From Acanthochlamys bracteata (lineage: Eukaryota > Streptophyta > Magnoliopsida > Pandanales > Velloziaceae): DNA of 64,000 nt. Below, in pieces: positions 14,052-23,999 of the stretch (its first letter is position 1; every line of letters starts with the position of its first letter). A model generated the notes under the pieces. That model was given only the letters and a program-made list of their open reading frames with translations. It had not been told where the DNA came from and made no database searches. The stretch spans positions 5,215,262 through 5,279,261 of the forward strand of contig CM034145.1 of NCBI GenBank assembly GCA_019914995.1, read 5' to 3'. A program made the translations under genes and the position numbers.

Positions 14052-16413
14052 GATTCGTTCTTGTTTCTTTGTCGTCGTTGTTTATCTTCTTTGATTAGAA
14101 AGACTCAAGAATGTAATATTGATCTCTGATTCTCTACTCAAGGAAGGAGAGGAAACTAGAAAAGGTGGAACGGTTGCACGAATGAGAGTACTTTGCGCTG
14201 ACAAACGGACGCACAACAGTATTTCTTTGACTTTTTCGTCGATGGTGACAAGTACGAGGAAACTATTTGAAAAAAGGAATAATGACAAATTTTAATTGTC
14301 GAGGTAGAAATATTTGTTTGGAAACAATTATTTTAGATGGGAATGTATATAAAGATCTTTTTGATGAATACAATTTTAAAATTAAGTTTTTTTTAATTAA
14401 AGTAATCATAATATTATTCTAATTTTAATTATTTGCTTTTTAAGTTTTAAATATCATAAAAACTTTATGAAAAGAAATTAAAGTAAATGGAAGATAATAG
14501 TAATACTAAACACAATTGATAATCTTAAGAAACGTTTGAATACTTTAAAAAAATTCATATAATAAAATATCTTATTCTAAAACTTTTGAAGAATTAAATC
14601 AAATTTCTATATATATATAATATAACGAACAATCAATATATTTTAAATTACAATGCTATTAAAAATATAAAAATAAATAAAATTTTGAGAAAAACAGTGC
14701 AAATTGGCACCTTCGTACATCGCAGGCATGACATTAAGTATAAAAAGTTAATATTTTCTTTTCTGAAACTTTTATATGATATACCATCAAAATCGATAGG
14801 ATGTCTGAAAGTGCTTTAAAAATAAATTTTCAGAGCGCTATCTGTAGAAAATTCTTTGTCACAGCTGAAACAAAGAATTTGAATGTCTTTGATGGTTGAA
14901 GACAAATTTCTCCATCATCGAAGTCAGATAATTCATAATTATGTTTGTAAGAAATCAACGACAACCGTAGAAGTCGAGAGCTCACAACGTTAAGCTAAAA
15001 TTTTTAAACAGTAAGCTATCTCTGCAATAAAAGATTATGTTCAGGAATCAGCATCAATCAAAGCAGAAAGCTGAAACAGAAGTATATGTAAAAAGAAAAG
15101 TAGTTGTTTTTTCATATCATCTCCTCTATTTCATAAACACATCCAAACCTTCCCCACTGAACTGAGAACAACAAAATCCATTCTCAGTAGAACACTCATC
15201 TAACATTGGCGAAGATGATAAAGAACAACGGGAATCCACAGCAATTAAACAAACATTCCAACAAATTTACAGTTTTAAGTAATTCCAATTCCTACATACA
15301 GAAACAAAGCTGTCCATTGGGGAAAAAAAAATCAATTAAAAATCACTCCAACGAATTTGCAAGATTCAGTAAAATTCCAAATCCTACATACAGCAATAAG
15401 CTGTCAATGGAGCTCCACACTTGAAGCAGAGAAAAGGCATTCCATATTCACAGCAATTTGGCTAACATCTTTCAGACAGCATATTTTATATCGCAAATCA
15501 ACAGTCTGATCTTCAAGTAACTACCAATCAACTGTAGAAAAGAAAGAAACTGTACCAAACACACCCAAGAGTCATAGTTATATTGCTTTAAGATTTCAAA
15601 GCTAAGGCTCGTTTCGAACCCAACCTAAAACATGCATAGAATGATTATACAAGGTTCTTGAGGTAAAATTCTTGAACGAAATAGTTGCTTGAACATCAAC
15701 TGCTACCAATAACAAAGTAATTCGTTATTCCAGTGATTCCAAATCATATAGACAGACAAATAAAAGCCAATTAGAAGTTCCCAAACTTTCATTCTAACAC
15801 ATCTTTCTAGGACCTTTAGTAACATCAATCACAATAATATACACCTCTTCCCATTACAAAATTTTCCTCCCGTTAAACAAACAGTAAGAAACTCCGCCAA
15901 TTCGCAAGCTTTAATACTAGCCTAACTTTAAAAACGAACCATGTAACGAACACCAAGTAATCTAGAATGCTGAATAAGATTACATCCAAACAATTATGGA
16001 AACGGAACCAAGTGAAACTATCAGAAAAAAAGAGGAAGCAATTATTAGAACAACTACTCTTCAGTTCAATCAGATTCATTCAACTTGTTCTTCACTATTC
16101 AACCCCGGTCAAACGAACAAAGTTCTAAAAATTCTAAAAATTTCAGGTAAGGAACAAAGTATCAAACGAACAACTGATTAATCGGATGTCATTATCATTA
16201 CTGCTACGATCAGATTTGGAAGAAGGAATTAATTTTAGATATATTAATTTAACAAGTTCTTCACTAGAAGAATTTCACTCCATCCATTAAGTATATATAA
16301 TGAAAAGGAAGCCCAAAAAAAGGAAATTATTCATATAATTCTTTACCAAAATACTAAACACCAACTATAAACCAGGTTTCACCCACAGGATTTCAAACTG
16401 AAAATAAATTAAA
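14052..16413. other. Spacer between the tandem small-protein genes
   Basis: About 2.3 kb without a coding region I can support. The first 250 bases are probably the leader of copy A, whose transcription runs leftward. A purine-rich, A-rich stretch follows. It holds a short direct duplication at about 15240-15415, listed separately. The portion near 16300-16413 is the likely 3' UTR of copy B. Confidence 0.5.
15240..15415. repeat. Short imperfect tandem duplication (two units of about 85 bp)
   Basis: The first unit (about 15240-15323) and second unit (about 15332-15412) both read, in order, CAATTAAA, ACTCCAAC or ATTCCAAC, AATTT, GT-AATTCC, CCTACATACAG and AAGCTGTC. They are diverged by scattered changes and small indels, so this is an old duplication with no coding role that I can see. 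Confidence 0.6.
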
Positions 16414-16683
16414 TTACTTGTTTGCAGCAGCATGAGTTCCTCCATCAGTGTTGGAGACAACCTTGGCAGCTTCAGAAGGCGTAGTACCAGGTTTGGATTT
16501 GGAATACATAGTCACGTACCCAAGAACACCAACAACAAGTAATCCGCCGACTGCCATCATTGCTGGACTCATCTTCATCTTTCTTGTCTGATGAAGAACT
16601 TCCGTTGATTGCGTTCCGGTTGATGGCCGACGCGTTCCCTCTCCTCCCAGTCCTCTTCCTTCAGCTGCTTGCTGCGTCGACAT
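16414..16683 (-). CDS. Small single-pass membrane protein, tandem copy B
   Basis: Single-exon frame of 89 residues, paralogous to the gene at 13809-14051. The N-terminus is Gly/Arg-rich and about 9 residues longer. It is followed by STEVLHQTRKMKMSPAMM, a hydrophobic span at about residues 42-60 (VGGLLVVGVLGYVTMY), a basic SKSKPGTT and an AAKVVSNTDGGTHAAANK tail. The shared blocks show a tandem duplication in the same orientation, 2.4 kb apart. Positive charge lies on both sides of the span, so topology is not obvious from the sequence. I do not recognise a named family and give no function. The start is the ATG that gives the longest match to the paralogue. Confidence 0.82.
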   Translation of the reverse strand: MSTQQAAEGRGLGGEGTRRPSTGTQSTEVLHQTRKMKMSPAMMAVGGLLVVGVLGYVTMYSKSKPGTTPSEAAKVVSNTDGGTHAAANK

Positions 16684-17213
16684 AGTTTATTCTTGATTTT
16701 TTCGATCGAGTTCAATCGTTGTTTGTTTATTTTTTGATTTCGATCGTTTCAGATTGATTTCTATGAAATAAAGAAGAAAAAGAAGAGACTGGGAGTGACA
16801 ACGCGGCGCGACTGTGAACGTGGGGGGTTTAGAAGCTGAAACGTGTAATGAGGACCATGAACCTTTGGTGGTGATTTGGTGTTTCTAGAAGGTTGAAATC
16901 CTGATCATCAGTGGCTCTGCAATGTTTTGGGATTTCCATTTGTGGTTTGAACGTTTGTAAGGCCCAATCCTGTCCCTGAACCTGATGTTCGGCAGTGCTT
17001 ACTGAAAAGAAATTTTTTTAAAAAGGAAAAAAATTTTAAAATTTTTTTAAAAATAAATTTTATTTTTTACTTAACATAATAATAATAATAATAATTAATA
17101 AAAAAATTTTATGACTAAAATTTTTTTATTAATTTTTAAACAAATTTTGTGTAATATTTTAGAAATTTTATTAAAAAACGTAAAATAAAAAATGACAAAG
17201 TGTTGGTTTTCAT
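16684..17213. other. Upstream region of copy B plus a degraded AT-rich repeat
   Basis: Bases 16684-16980 are the probable promoter and leader of the small-protein gene at 16414. From about 16985 to 17205 lies a degraded copy of the AT-rich MITE-like family, with A/T runs around an AATAATAATAATAAT stretch at 17077-17092. Confidence 0.45.
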
Positions 17214-17918
17214 GAAGAATGACAATTCGACTTTAGATTAAATTAAAATCATTCAATTTTAATTTTATTTATTTATTTATATAAATTAAAATTATTAATT
17301 TAAATCTAATTTAGGGGTATTTGGAATTGCTATCTCTCAAACGCTTTTAAAAAATTTTTCATTTTATATTTTTCAATATATATTTTATAAATATTTAAAC
17401 AATTTTATTTAAAAATTTAGAAATTATAAAAAAATTTTATGAAGTAGAATTTTTTATTGCATATTTTTATTATTTTTTTGAAAAAAAAATATAGCTTTTT
17501 TTAAAAAAAATAAAAATATCTTCTATTTTAGAAAAATTTCATTTTATAGCAATCTCAAACGCCCCCAAAATAATCAGATTAAATTCAGTTCGACATATTT
17601 AATAATAAAAATTATTACAGTAAAATTATAAATATTAATTTTTAATAATAATATATATAAATTATTAATTATGATATATCTAAAAAATATTAAATTTAAA
17701 AAATTTATAATTAAGTAAAAAATAGTTAAATTAGAATAAATAAAATATATATATATAAATTAAATTAAAATTTTATCGATTATTTCTAATTATTAAATAA
17801 TATATAATATATAAATAATTATTTGAGTTAAATAAATCCAAATAATGTTTGATTTAAATTCAATTTTTTCGGATCGATTTTGAGTTAAATTCAGTGCGGT
17901 CACAAATTGACACCCTTA
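17214..17918. mobile_element. hAT-like MITE, interrupted by an AT-rich MITE-like repeat
   Basis: The ends are GAAGAATGACAATTCG on the left and the inverse of TAAGGGTGTCAATTTG on the right. They match at most positions and resemble hAT terminal repeats. Flanks GTTTTCAT (17206-17213) and GTTTTCCT (17919-17926) form an 8-bp target duplication with one mismatch. An AT-rich repeat sits inside at about 17318-17570. No transposase remains, so it is non-autonomous. Confidence 0.65.
17318..17570. repeat. AT-rich GTTTG-ended MITE-like repeat, nested copy
   Basis: The left end GGGGTATTTGGAATTGC and the right end, inverse GGGGGCGTTTGAGATTGC, form clear inverted terminal repeats. The core has the family blocks ATTTTATATTTTTCAATATA, AAATTTTATTTAAAAAT and TATTTTTATTATTTTT. 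It lies inside the hAT-like element at 17214-17918 and is therefore the younger insertion. Confidence 0.65.
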
Positions 17919-17989
17919 GTTTTCCTAATTTTTTCATGACAATAAAAAAAATAATTATATAAGGAATAAATTCAATTTTAGTATACTGA

Positions 17990-20287
17990 GAGCCATTTTG
18001 ACCCGAAAGCATCTCGTTTAGGTTTTGTCTATTTACTAGGCCAGATCTTCTCGAAATTTAGCGCCTTCGGATATATTGACCACGTGTCCCTCTTTCACAT
18101 CCTCTCTTTCCTTGTAGCCAGCTAAAGGAACCTCATGTATGCTTTCTCTTTCTGAAGAGGAAATTAAATTATTGCTTTATCATCTGTAGGGACAGATACC
18201 TAGGCTCGCCACTCACTGATCAGCGGCTACTCGTTCGGCGCTGCAGCCTTCCATTGGGTGCAGCTTTCGGGGTTGCGAGCAAATTATTAGATATCTTTCC
18301 AGTGTTAATGATGGCTATGTTAATCCCTTGAGCCTTGCGCAGGTCATGAGTGATTAAGTCCTTCGCCTGTCGAAGCTGTTAAGCATGAAGCCCCACGCAC
18401 GGTTGTTAGGTCATCATCGGGGAAGAATTTCATTTCCTCTTAACTCTTTCTGCTTCTTGCGCAAACAACTGTGTGTGACTTGAAACTTATTGAATCAGTA
18501 GCTAGAGTCAAGAAGCAACCTAGGGTCCTATGAAAAAAAGGCAAGCTCTTCACATTGCGAAACTGGAATCCTTTCATTGCTTGATTACATTCGATTTCGT
18601 TTCGTAGAATTCTATTCATAAGAAGCATCTGACCTATTGAGGTTCTGTTACTTCAATGACGAAGGTTTGAAGGATGTGTGTAGCTGTAATGTTTTGTTAA
18701 CGGATTTAGTGAAGCGGGTGCAACGAGTTAGGTATGAAGAATTCATAATCGTTTTTGCGAGTGCATACTTTGGTTATCAATTTTATCGATCTGCGTTCAT
18801 GGACTTCCGTGGTAGAATCTACCGGGCTGGTGTCTTGTATTTTTCCGAGCGTGATTTAGCTAAGAGTTTGATTTTATTCTCCTCTGATGGTAAATCACCA
18901 TACCTAAGCCTATTGAAGGAGATGAAGATAATTAGGATGTGCAGCTGCCTTTAAGTATATGAAATTTGCATCTTTAGATTAATCTTATGATTGGTATAAC
19001 GAGAACTTCGATATGATGATGAAATCGAACAAAAGTTTAATCCACTTAGCACAGCAAGCGTCTGATCCATTTCAGTTCCTATCAAAGGTTCTTTTCATTA
19101 GAAAGTGGATAGGATTCGTAATTTGAATACGATTCCGTTGACTCAAGATGCATCTGCTAGTGCTTATCAAATCATGAGTTAGGACGTGTTTCAAGTGAGT
19201 GGAACTTCACTTTCTCCTGCAAGAATTGGAGTTCTATTTACTTTCTTTGTTTCAATTGCAAATAGAACTGAAAATTTGAGTTCCTAGTTTTATACAAGTA
19301 GAACTCAAGTTTCACTATATTTTTGTTTTTCAATTCACTTCCAATCCACTTCAACAATCAATTAAAACATAAAAATTAAACTCCACTTTTAATTTATTTT
19401 TCAAAAAACTTTACTTTTTATTTTTTATTTTCACGTAACTTAGTTACGGGCATTTGAAACACGCCCTTATCATCTGCTAGGCGAACGAATCTTCTTCCAT
19501 CTCCTATCATTCAAATCCAAGATTTGTAGATGAATAGCTGCCTTAACACAACACAGGTTTTGTTTTCCTTGCTGGCTCCCCTTGAGGGGGCACTTTCTTC
19601 TCTTTCGAAGGGCAAACATCTCCCTTGCTACACTTGTGATATGGATGGTTGATGTTGCGTGTGCAAGAAGTTTCACAAGTTTCGCTAAAGAGCAAGTAAG
19701 AGAGCATGATGGTTGCATTTCGCAACCGGGTGAGAAAATTTGATGCAGATTCGCTGGGCTACGCTTTCATCTTGGTAAGCTCAGTCTTTCTTCTTTTGCG
19801 TGCTGTAGAATCGGTTGAGCAACTCCAACTCCATAGCATGCCAATACTTGATCGAATCTGGAGGGAGGAACAAGGCGTACCATACAAAACCGATGAGAGT
19901 CTGCACGAACTGGCACAAGACTAGGGAGCCATTGTTGGCCCCCACATGCCAATGTGCTAGGTCTTCCTTCTATTTGGAAGACTTTCCTATCTCCAGAAGG
20001 AAGATCGAATTTGTCTTATCAAAGATAATAGAGAGATCTATCTCTTGATTGATTTATTTATTTATTTCTCGGCGAACCTCCTTCATAGATTTCACAAGGG
20101 CTTTAGCCAACATACCCATATGCCAATATGCCTTGTTCGTCCTCTTGATTTGCGCACAACCGAAACAGACATCGATTCAGAAAGCTGTCCAGATCGACGG
20201 TTTTCTGGTTGGCCCCGCAAGTCAACGAGTCAACCTGCCTGGTCAACAAAAAAAAGGAGGGACATCGACAAGGGGACTTATTTCACC
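17990..20287 (+). other. Nuclear copy of mitochondrial DNA (NUMT) with a plasmid-type RNA polymerase fossil
   Basis: Base composition changes abruptly from about 70% AT to a more balanced mix. The reading frame at about 18637-18954 contains FMDFRGRIYRAGVLYFSERD, the diagnostic motif of the phage-type single-subunit RNA polymerase of plant mitochondrial linear plasmids, which is also found integrated in mitochondrial genomes. A later piece at about 19120-19180 gives LTQDASASAYQIMS, from the same polymerase. Flanking parts, including a CCCTTGAGGGGGC stretch, also look mitochondrial. The coding remnant is a broken fossil with several lesions. The left edge is approximate; the right edge is cut by the hAT-like element at 20288. 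A 285-bp MITE is inserted at 19182-19466. Confidence 0.7.
19182..19466. mobile_element. Tourist/PIF-Harbinger-like MITE inside the NUMT
   Basis: Terminal inverted repeats read GGACGTGTTTCAAGTG on the left and, inverted, GGGCGTGTTTCAAATG on the right. The element is flanked by TTA at 19179-19181 and TTA at 19467-19469, the 3-bp duplication typical of PIF/Harbinger. Its 285 bp carry no coding capacity. It splits the mitochondrial polymerase relic. Confidence 0.8.
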
Positions 20288-20662
20288 TAAAGGTGCAAAT
20301 ATGTGTAGACCGGGCAACGAATTAACCGAGCCGACTCGATTTCATTTTTTTTAACCCTACCCGATTTATATTTTAATTTTATATAATAAATAAATAAATT
20401 TAAAATATTTTTTAAAAATGATTATTAAAATAAAAATATTTATTAAATATTTTTTATTAAAAGTTGACGTATAACGATCAATGTTGACCAAATCAACGTG
20501 CACAGTGACCAGACCGGCGGGCCAATAATATCGGCTGAATACTGTATGTTGGATCGAGCCAAGTCGGCCGGACCCGGTTACTGTTTACGAGATGGCAAAT
20601 CCCGAACCATTTGATCGATCCGTGGGCTAGCCCGTTTAGTTCGGTCCGAATTTGCATCTCTA
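20288..20662. mobile_element. hAT-like MITE at the right edge of the NUMT
   Basis: The left end TAAAGGTGCAAAT and the right end, inverse TAGAGATGCAAAT, are inverted repeats with a hAT-type start. Flanks ATTTCACC (20280-20287) and TTTTCACC (20663-20670) are an 8-bp duplication with one mismatch. The ends are rich in CCGG/CGAACC-type sequence and the middle is AT-rich. There is no transposase. Confidence 0.7.
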
Positions 20663-20699
20663 TTTTCACCTTCTTCTAACAATCCTCTTTTGCCAACTG

Positions 20700-21551
20700 T
20701 AGAGGTGACAATATAGGTTGGTGGGTCAGTTTCGGATCGACCCATTTAATAACCGGATCAAATTCGTTCAACTCTAACTCAATTCATGAATTTATATGGG
20801 TCAAAATTATAAACCCTAACCCAACCTACTAATAACCGGGTCAAATTCGAGTCGACCCATTTAATAATTAAAATTATTATTATTAATTTTATATTTTAAG
20901 GTTCAATGAAATTATAAAATCAGTTCGAATAAAAGTGGATGATATTTTTATTGACGAGATATAATTATGTCCGACAAAATATGCATTTCTTAATATCTTC
21001 ATCGGTCCTTACAATATAAAAAAATATATTATTTTTATTTTTTAAAAATATATGATAACAGTTGAAATATATGATTATAAATACATATTAATAATTTCGA
21101 TAAAAATTTTGATAAATATATCTATCTAACAAAATTTTTATAAAAATCTTTATACGAAATCTAAATTCGTCATTAAATACCTACATAGTAATACTTTCGA
21201 TAATATTATAATTTTCATGTTAGACTATTTTACTAAGATATAAAAATAAAAAACTAATTATAAATATAATATAATTTAATAGTTTGTAAATAATTATTAT
21301 CGATTATTTTTATTATCAATATTTTATTATATATTAAGAAAGAATCAAGCATTATTTTTTCAAAAACTGACATTTCAAATTAGTGGGTCAATTTCGAATT
21401 AACCCGAATCGACCCATTTAATAACCGGATCAAATTCTTTCAACCCTAACTCAATCCATATATTTATACGGGTCAAATTTTCTAACTCTAACTTTGATTA
21501 AACAGATCGATTTCGGATTGAATTTTCGAGTCGGGTCATATACTGCCACCA
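20700..21551. mobile_element. hAT-like MITE with perfect 8-bp target duplication
   Basis: It begins TAGAGGTGACAATAT and ends with the inverse of GGTGGCAGTATATGACCC. It is flanked by GCCAACTG at 20692-20699 and 21552-21559, a perfect 8-bp duplication. Inside, GACCCATTTAATAA recurs at both ends. The terminal sequence is shared with the element at 36268-36839, so the two belong to one family. No coding region remains. Confidence 0.8.
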
Positions 21552-23025
21552 GCCAACTGGCACTACATTCTTCCCCGACTCTCTTTCTTTTCCCACCACT
21601 GTAGTCCCCACTCCTTTTAAACACTCTTCTTCGTCTCCTTCTTTGCCAACAACTCTCATTGCTATTGCCACAACTTGCTGCTCTCTTCGGTCTCTCTCTC
21701 CGTTGTCCTTCTCTATTACCACCGTTATAAAAACAATAGCTTTAACAATCCCAACAACAAAAACAAGAGCACTGTGATCAACAACTGCTGCAATTGATTA
21801 ACCAACTCAACTTCAGCTTTTCTCTACATAGGAACAGTTGCTCCACAATGAGCTAACTAAAAAGCTTATAGTTCACAGTACAGAAAAATCAACTCGAAAT
21901 CTGATAATGGAAATGATATTAAGCTACATCTATCGAGCCCTCAATTGTAACCTTTGCCGCCGCTCACAAGACAGAACAATAATACCATTGCTCGGTCGAT
22001 GTTGTCGCTAGTGTAGGAGTTATATTGCACATTGCAATGGTCGGTTACATCAACAAGCGAAGCGTTGACTAGCTCGTCGATGTAGATACGGATGGTTGAG
22101 TACATTTGTATTATAGTAGCTTGGGTCTATCAAGGCTACCGGCGGAGCGGAAGGATCGGGCACGAGACCAACGGCTAAGACGAGAGCTTGGGTTTAGCAT
22201 CGGTGGCTTGCGTGGCTCCCGCTCGGTCAATATTGGGTTGTTATTGATATTCGGTAAGTAGTGAGAAATAAAGGAACAATGCTTGCTGCAATTAGCAGTG
22301 GTGAAGTTGCTGTTAGGGTTTGAATTATTAACCAGTGAAAGAGGGACTAGAGAGAGAATAAGAAGAGAACATGTTTTCTTTACAAAGTTTTGTTTTTTTC
22401 ACCGACTCCTGCGCCTCATACCTTCACGATCATCGCACTACTATATAACCTCTCTCGTCAACAACAACACTGCTAGCAACTTCGGACGTTGCAATCCATC
22501 TCTTCCGCCGTAAAATCTCTCTTCTCCCGTACCGTCATTGCTGCAAGAGTCGCTAGTAGCTCTTCATCATCTTTCACTGCCGCCGACCTACGCTGTGAGA
22601 GCTTTTTAAGATTGAGTCGCTAGATATATTTTATTTTTTAATTCATACTCGGTTGTCCTGTTCGGACGGTCGAATGTTTTTTAATTAATTGGGGCGGGTC
22701 GATCCGGATTGAAGCATATGAAAGACTTTCGGATTGATTTGCACACTCGGATCGGTTTATGCTCCAGTTCTACCAGGTCCGGTCAAGGTGCGCTAATTAT
22801 GCTATCTACACTTCAAACTTAATTTGTTTTTAAACTTGTTTTTAACTTTCAACTAACTTTTAAATTAAAGTAAACACAAATTTTAAACTAAATTTTTTAG
22901 CTAAAAATTAACTTTCAAAATTTAAAATTTAAAATTTTATTTAACTCACTTTTAATATGAAGTAGTACAAAAAATCACATTATACTAAACTCATTTTTTA
23001 CAAATTTATTTTAAAAGTGAGTTAG
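21552..23025. other. Unassigned low-copy-looking DNA
   Basis: This 1.5-kb stretch is less AT-rich than its surroundings. It holds short open frames on both strands, none of which I recognise or can link into a gene. The portion at about 22670-22790 (GGGCGGGTCGATCCGGATTG) resembles the ends of hAT-like elements nearby, so part of it may be another degraded transposon. Confidence 0.35.
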
Positions 23026-23270
23026 AGCGTGTTTGGTTTAGCTTTTCAAAAACTATTTTTTAATTTTTCTTCATTTTATATTTTTTAATATATATTTTAT
23101 AAGTATATAAAAAATTTATTTAAAAATATAAAAAATTTTACACAATGAAATTTTTTTATTACATATTTTTATTATTTAAAAAAATAAAACTTATTTTTTA
23201 AAAAAATAAAAATATTTTTTATTTTATAAAGACTCACAACGCTTCCGAGGCAAACACCCTCCTAACGCCA
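23026..23270. repeat. AT-rich GTTTGG-ended MITE-like repeat, well-preserved copy
   Basis: The left end GAGCGTGTTTGGTTTAGC and the right end, inverse GGAGGGTGTTTGCCTCGG, form inverted repeats. The core contains the most complete set of family blocks: TTTTTAATATATATTTTATA, ATATAAAAAATTTATTT, ATTACATATTTTTATTATTT and ATTTTATAAAG. It is a good reference copy for the family in this window. TTA and TAA lie next to the two ends, but they are inverted rather than direct copies. Confidence 0.65.
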
Positions 23271-23999
23271 CAATTCTGAAATAACATTAAATATTTTTTG
23301 CACCTACTTCTCATTCTTCAATTAAAACGTATTTACTTCATTTAAAAGCTGACATTTTAGTTACATAAAAATGAGTTTGTAAAGTAAATTTTATAATAAT
23401 AAAGTTCGATGAAAAGTAGATCGGCATAATTAGAGTTCTGACAAAAGATTAAAATACGTAGACTTTAAAATAAGTTTTAATAAAAATAAAATTCGATACG
23501 AAGGTAGAGTTTAAAAATAGTAATTAAATTATATAAACTAATCAAAGTCAAAATCTGTAAAGGAAAAATAAAGTTCAATGATATTGAAACATTTGATATA
23601 AGTGATTCATTTTCTAAGAACTCGGTAGATTACTTTCGAACAAATAAACATCCTTAATGTATCTCGCCATTAGCCTATAAGAAAATACAAAAAATAACGA
23701 AGATTGAAGAATCTGTTCAATACTGTTTTCACAAAAAAAAACATATTTATTTATCTAACAAAATTGTGAATCCTAAGAAAAAACTGTTTTTACAAAATCT
23801 TAAATATTGAAAATCAAGTATGTAGATAGATCAAGCACTACCGCTTGGAAACTCTTATGTATAACAATTGTTATTATTAAAACCTTAAACTGTGCACATT
23901 ATGTTATATTATTCAAGTAACTCATACCATAGATAAGAATCACCATCTAACAGAGAAACTAAAAGTGCTGTCTTCTTTCTATATAATGGTATCCTTTGG
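23271..23999. other. AT-rich spacer and probable 3' UTR of the MRS2-4-like gene
   Basis: No coding signal is visible. The 150-200 bases before 24000 are the likely 3' UTR of the minus-strand transporter gene. Confidence 0.45.

Noticed and set aside
20045-20354. Overlapping open frames of 81 and 101 codons in the right part of the mitochondrial insert
   Set aside because: No recognised motif. They run across the insertion boundary of the hAT-like element at 20288 and so cannot be one gene.
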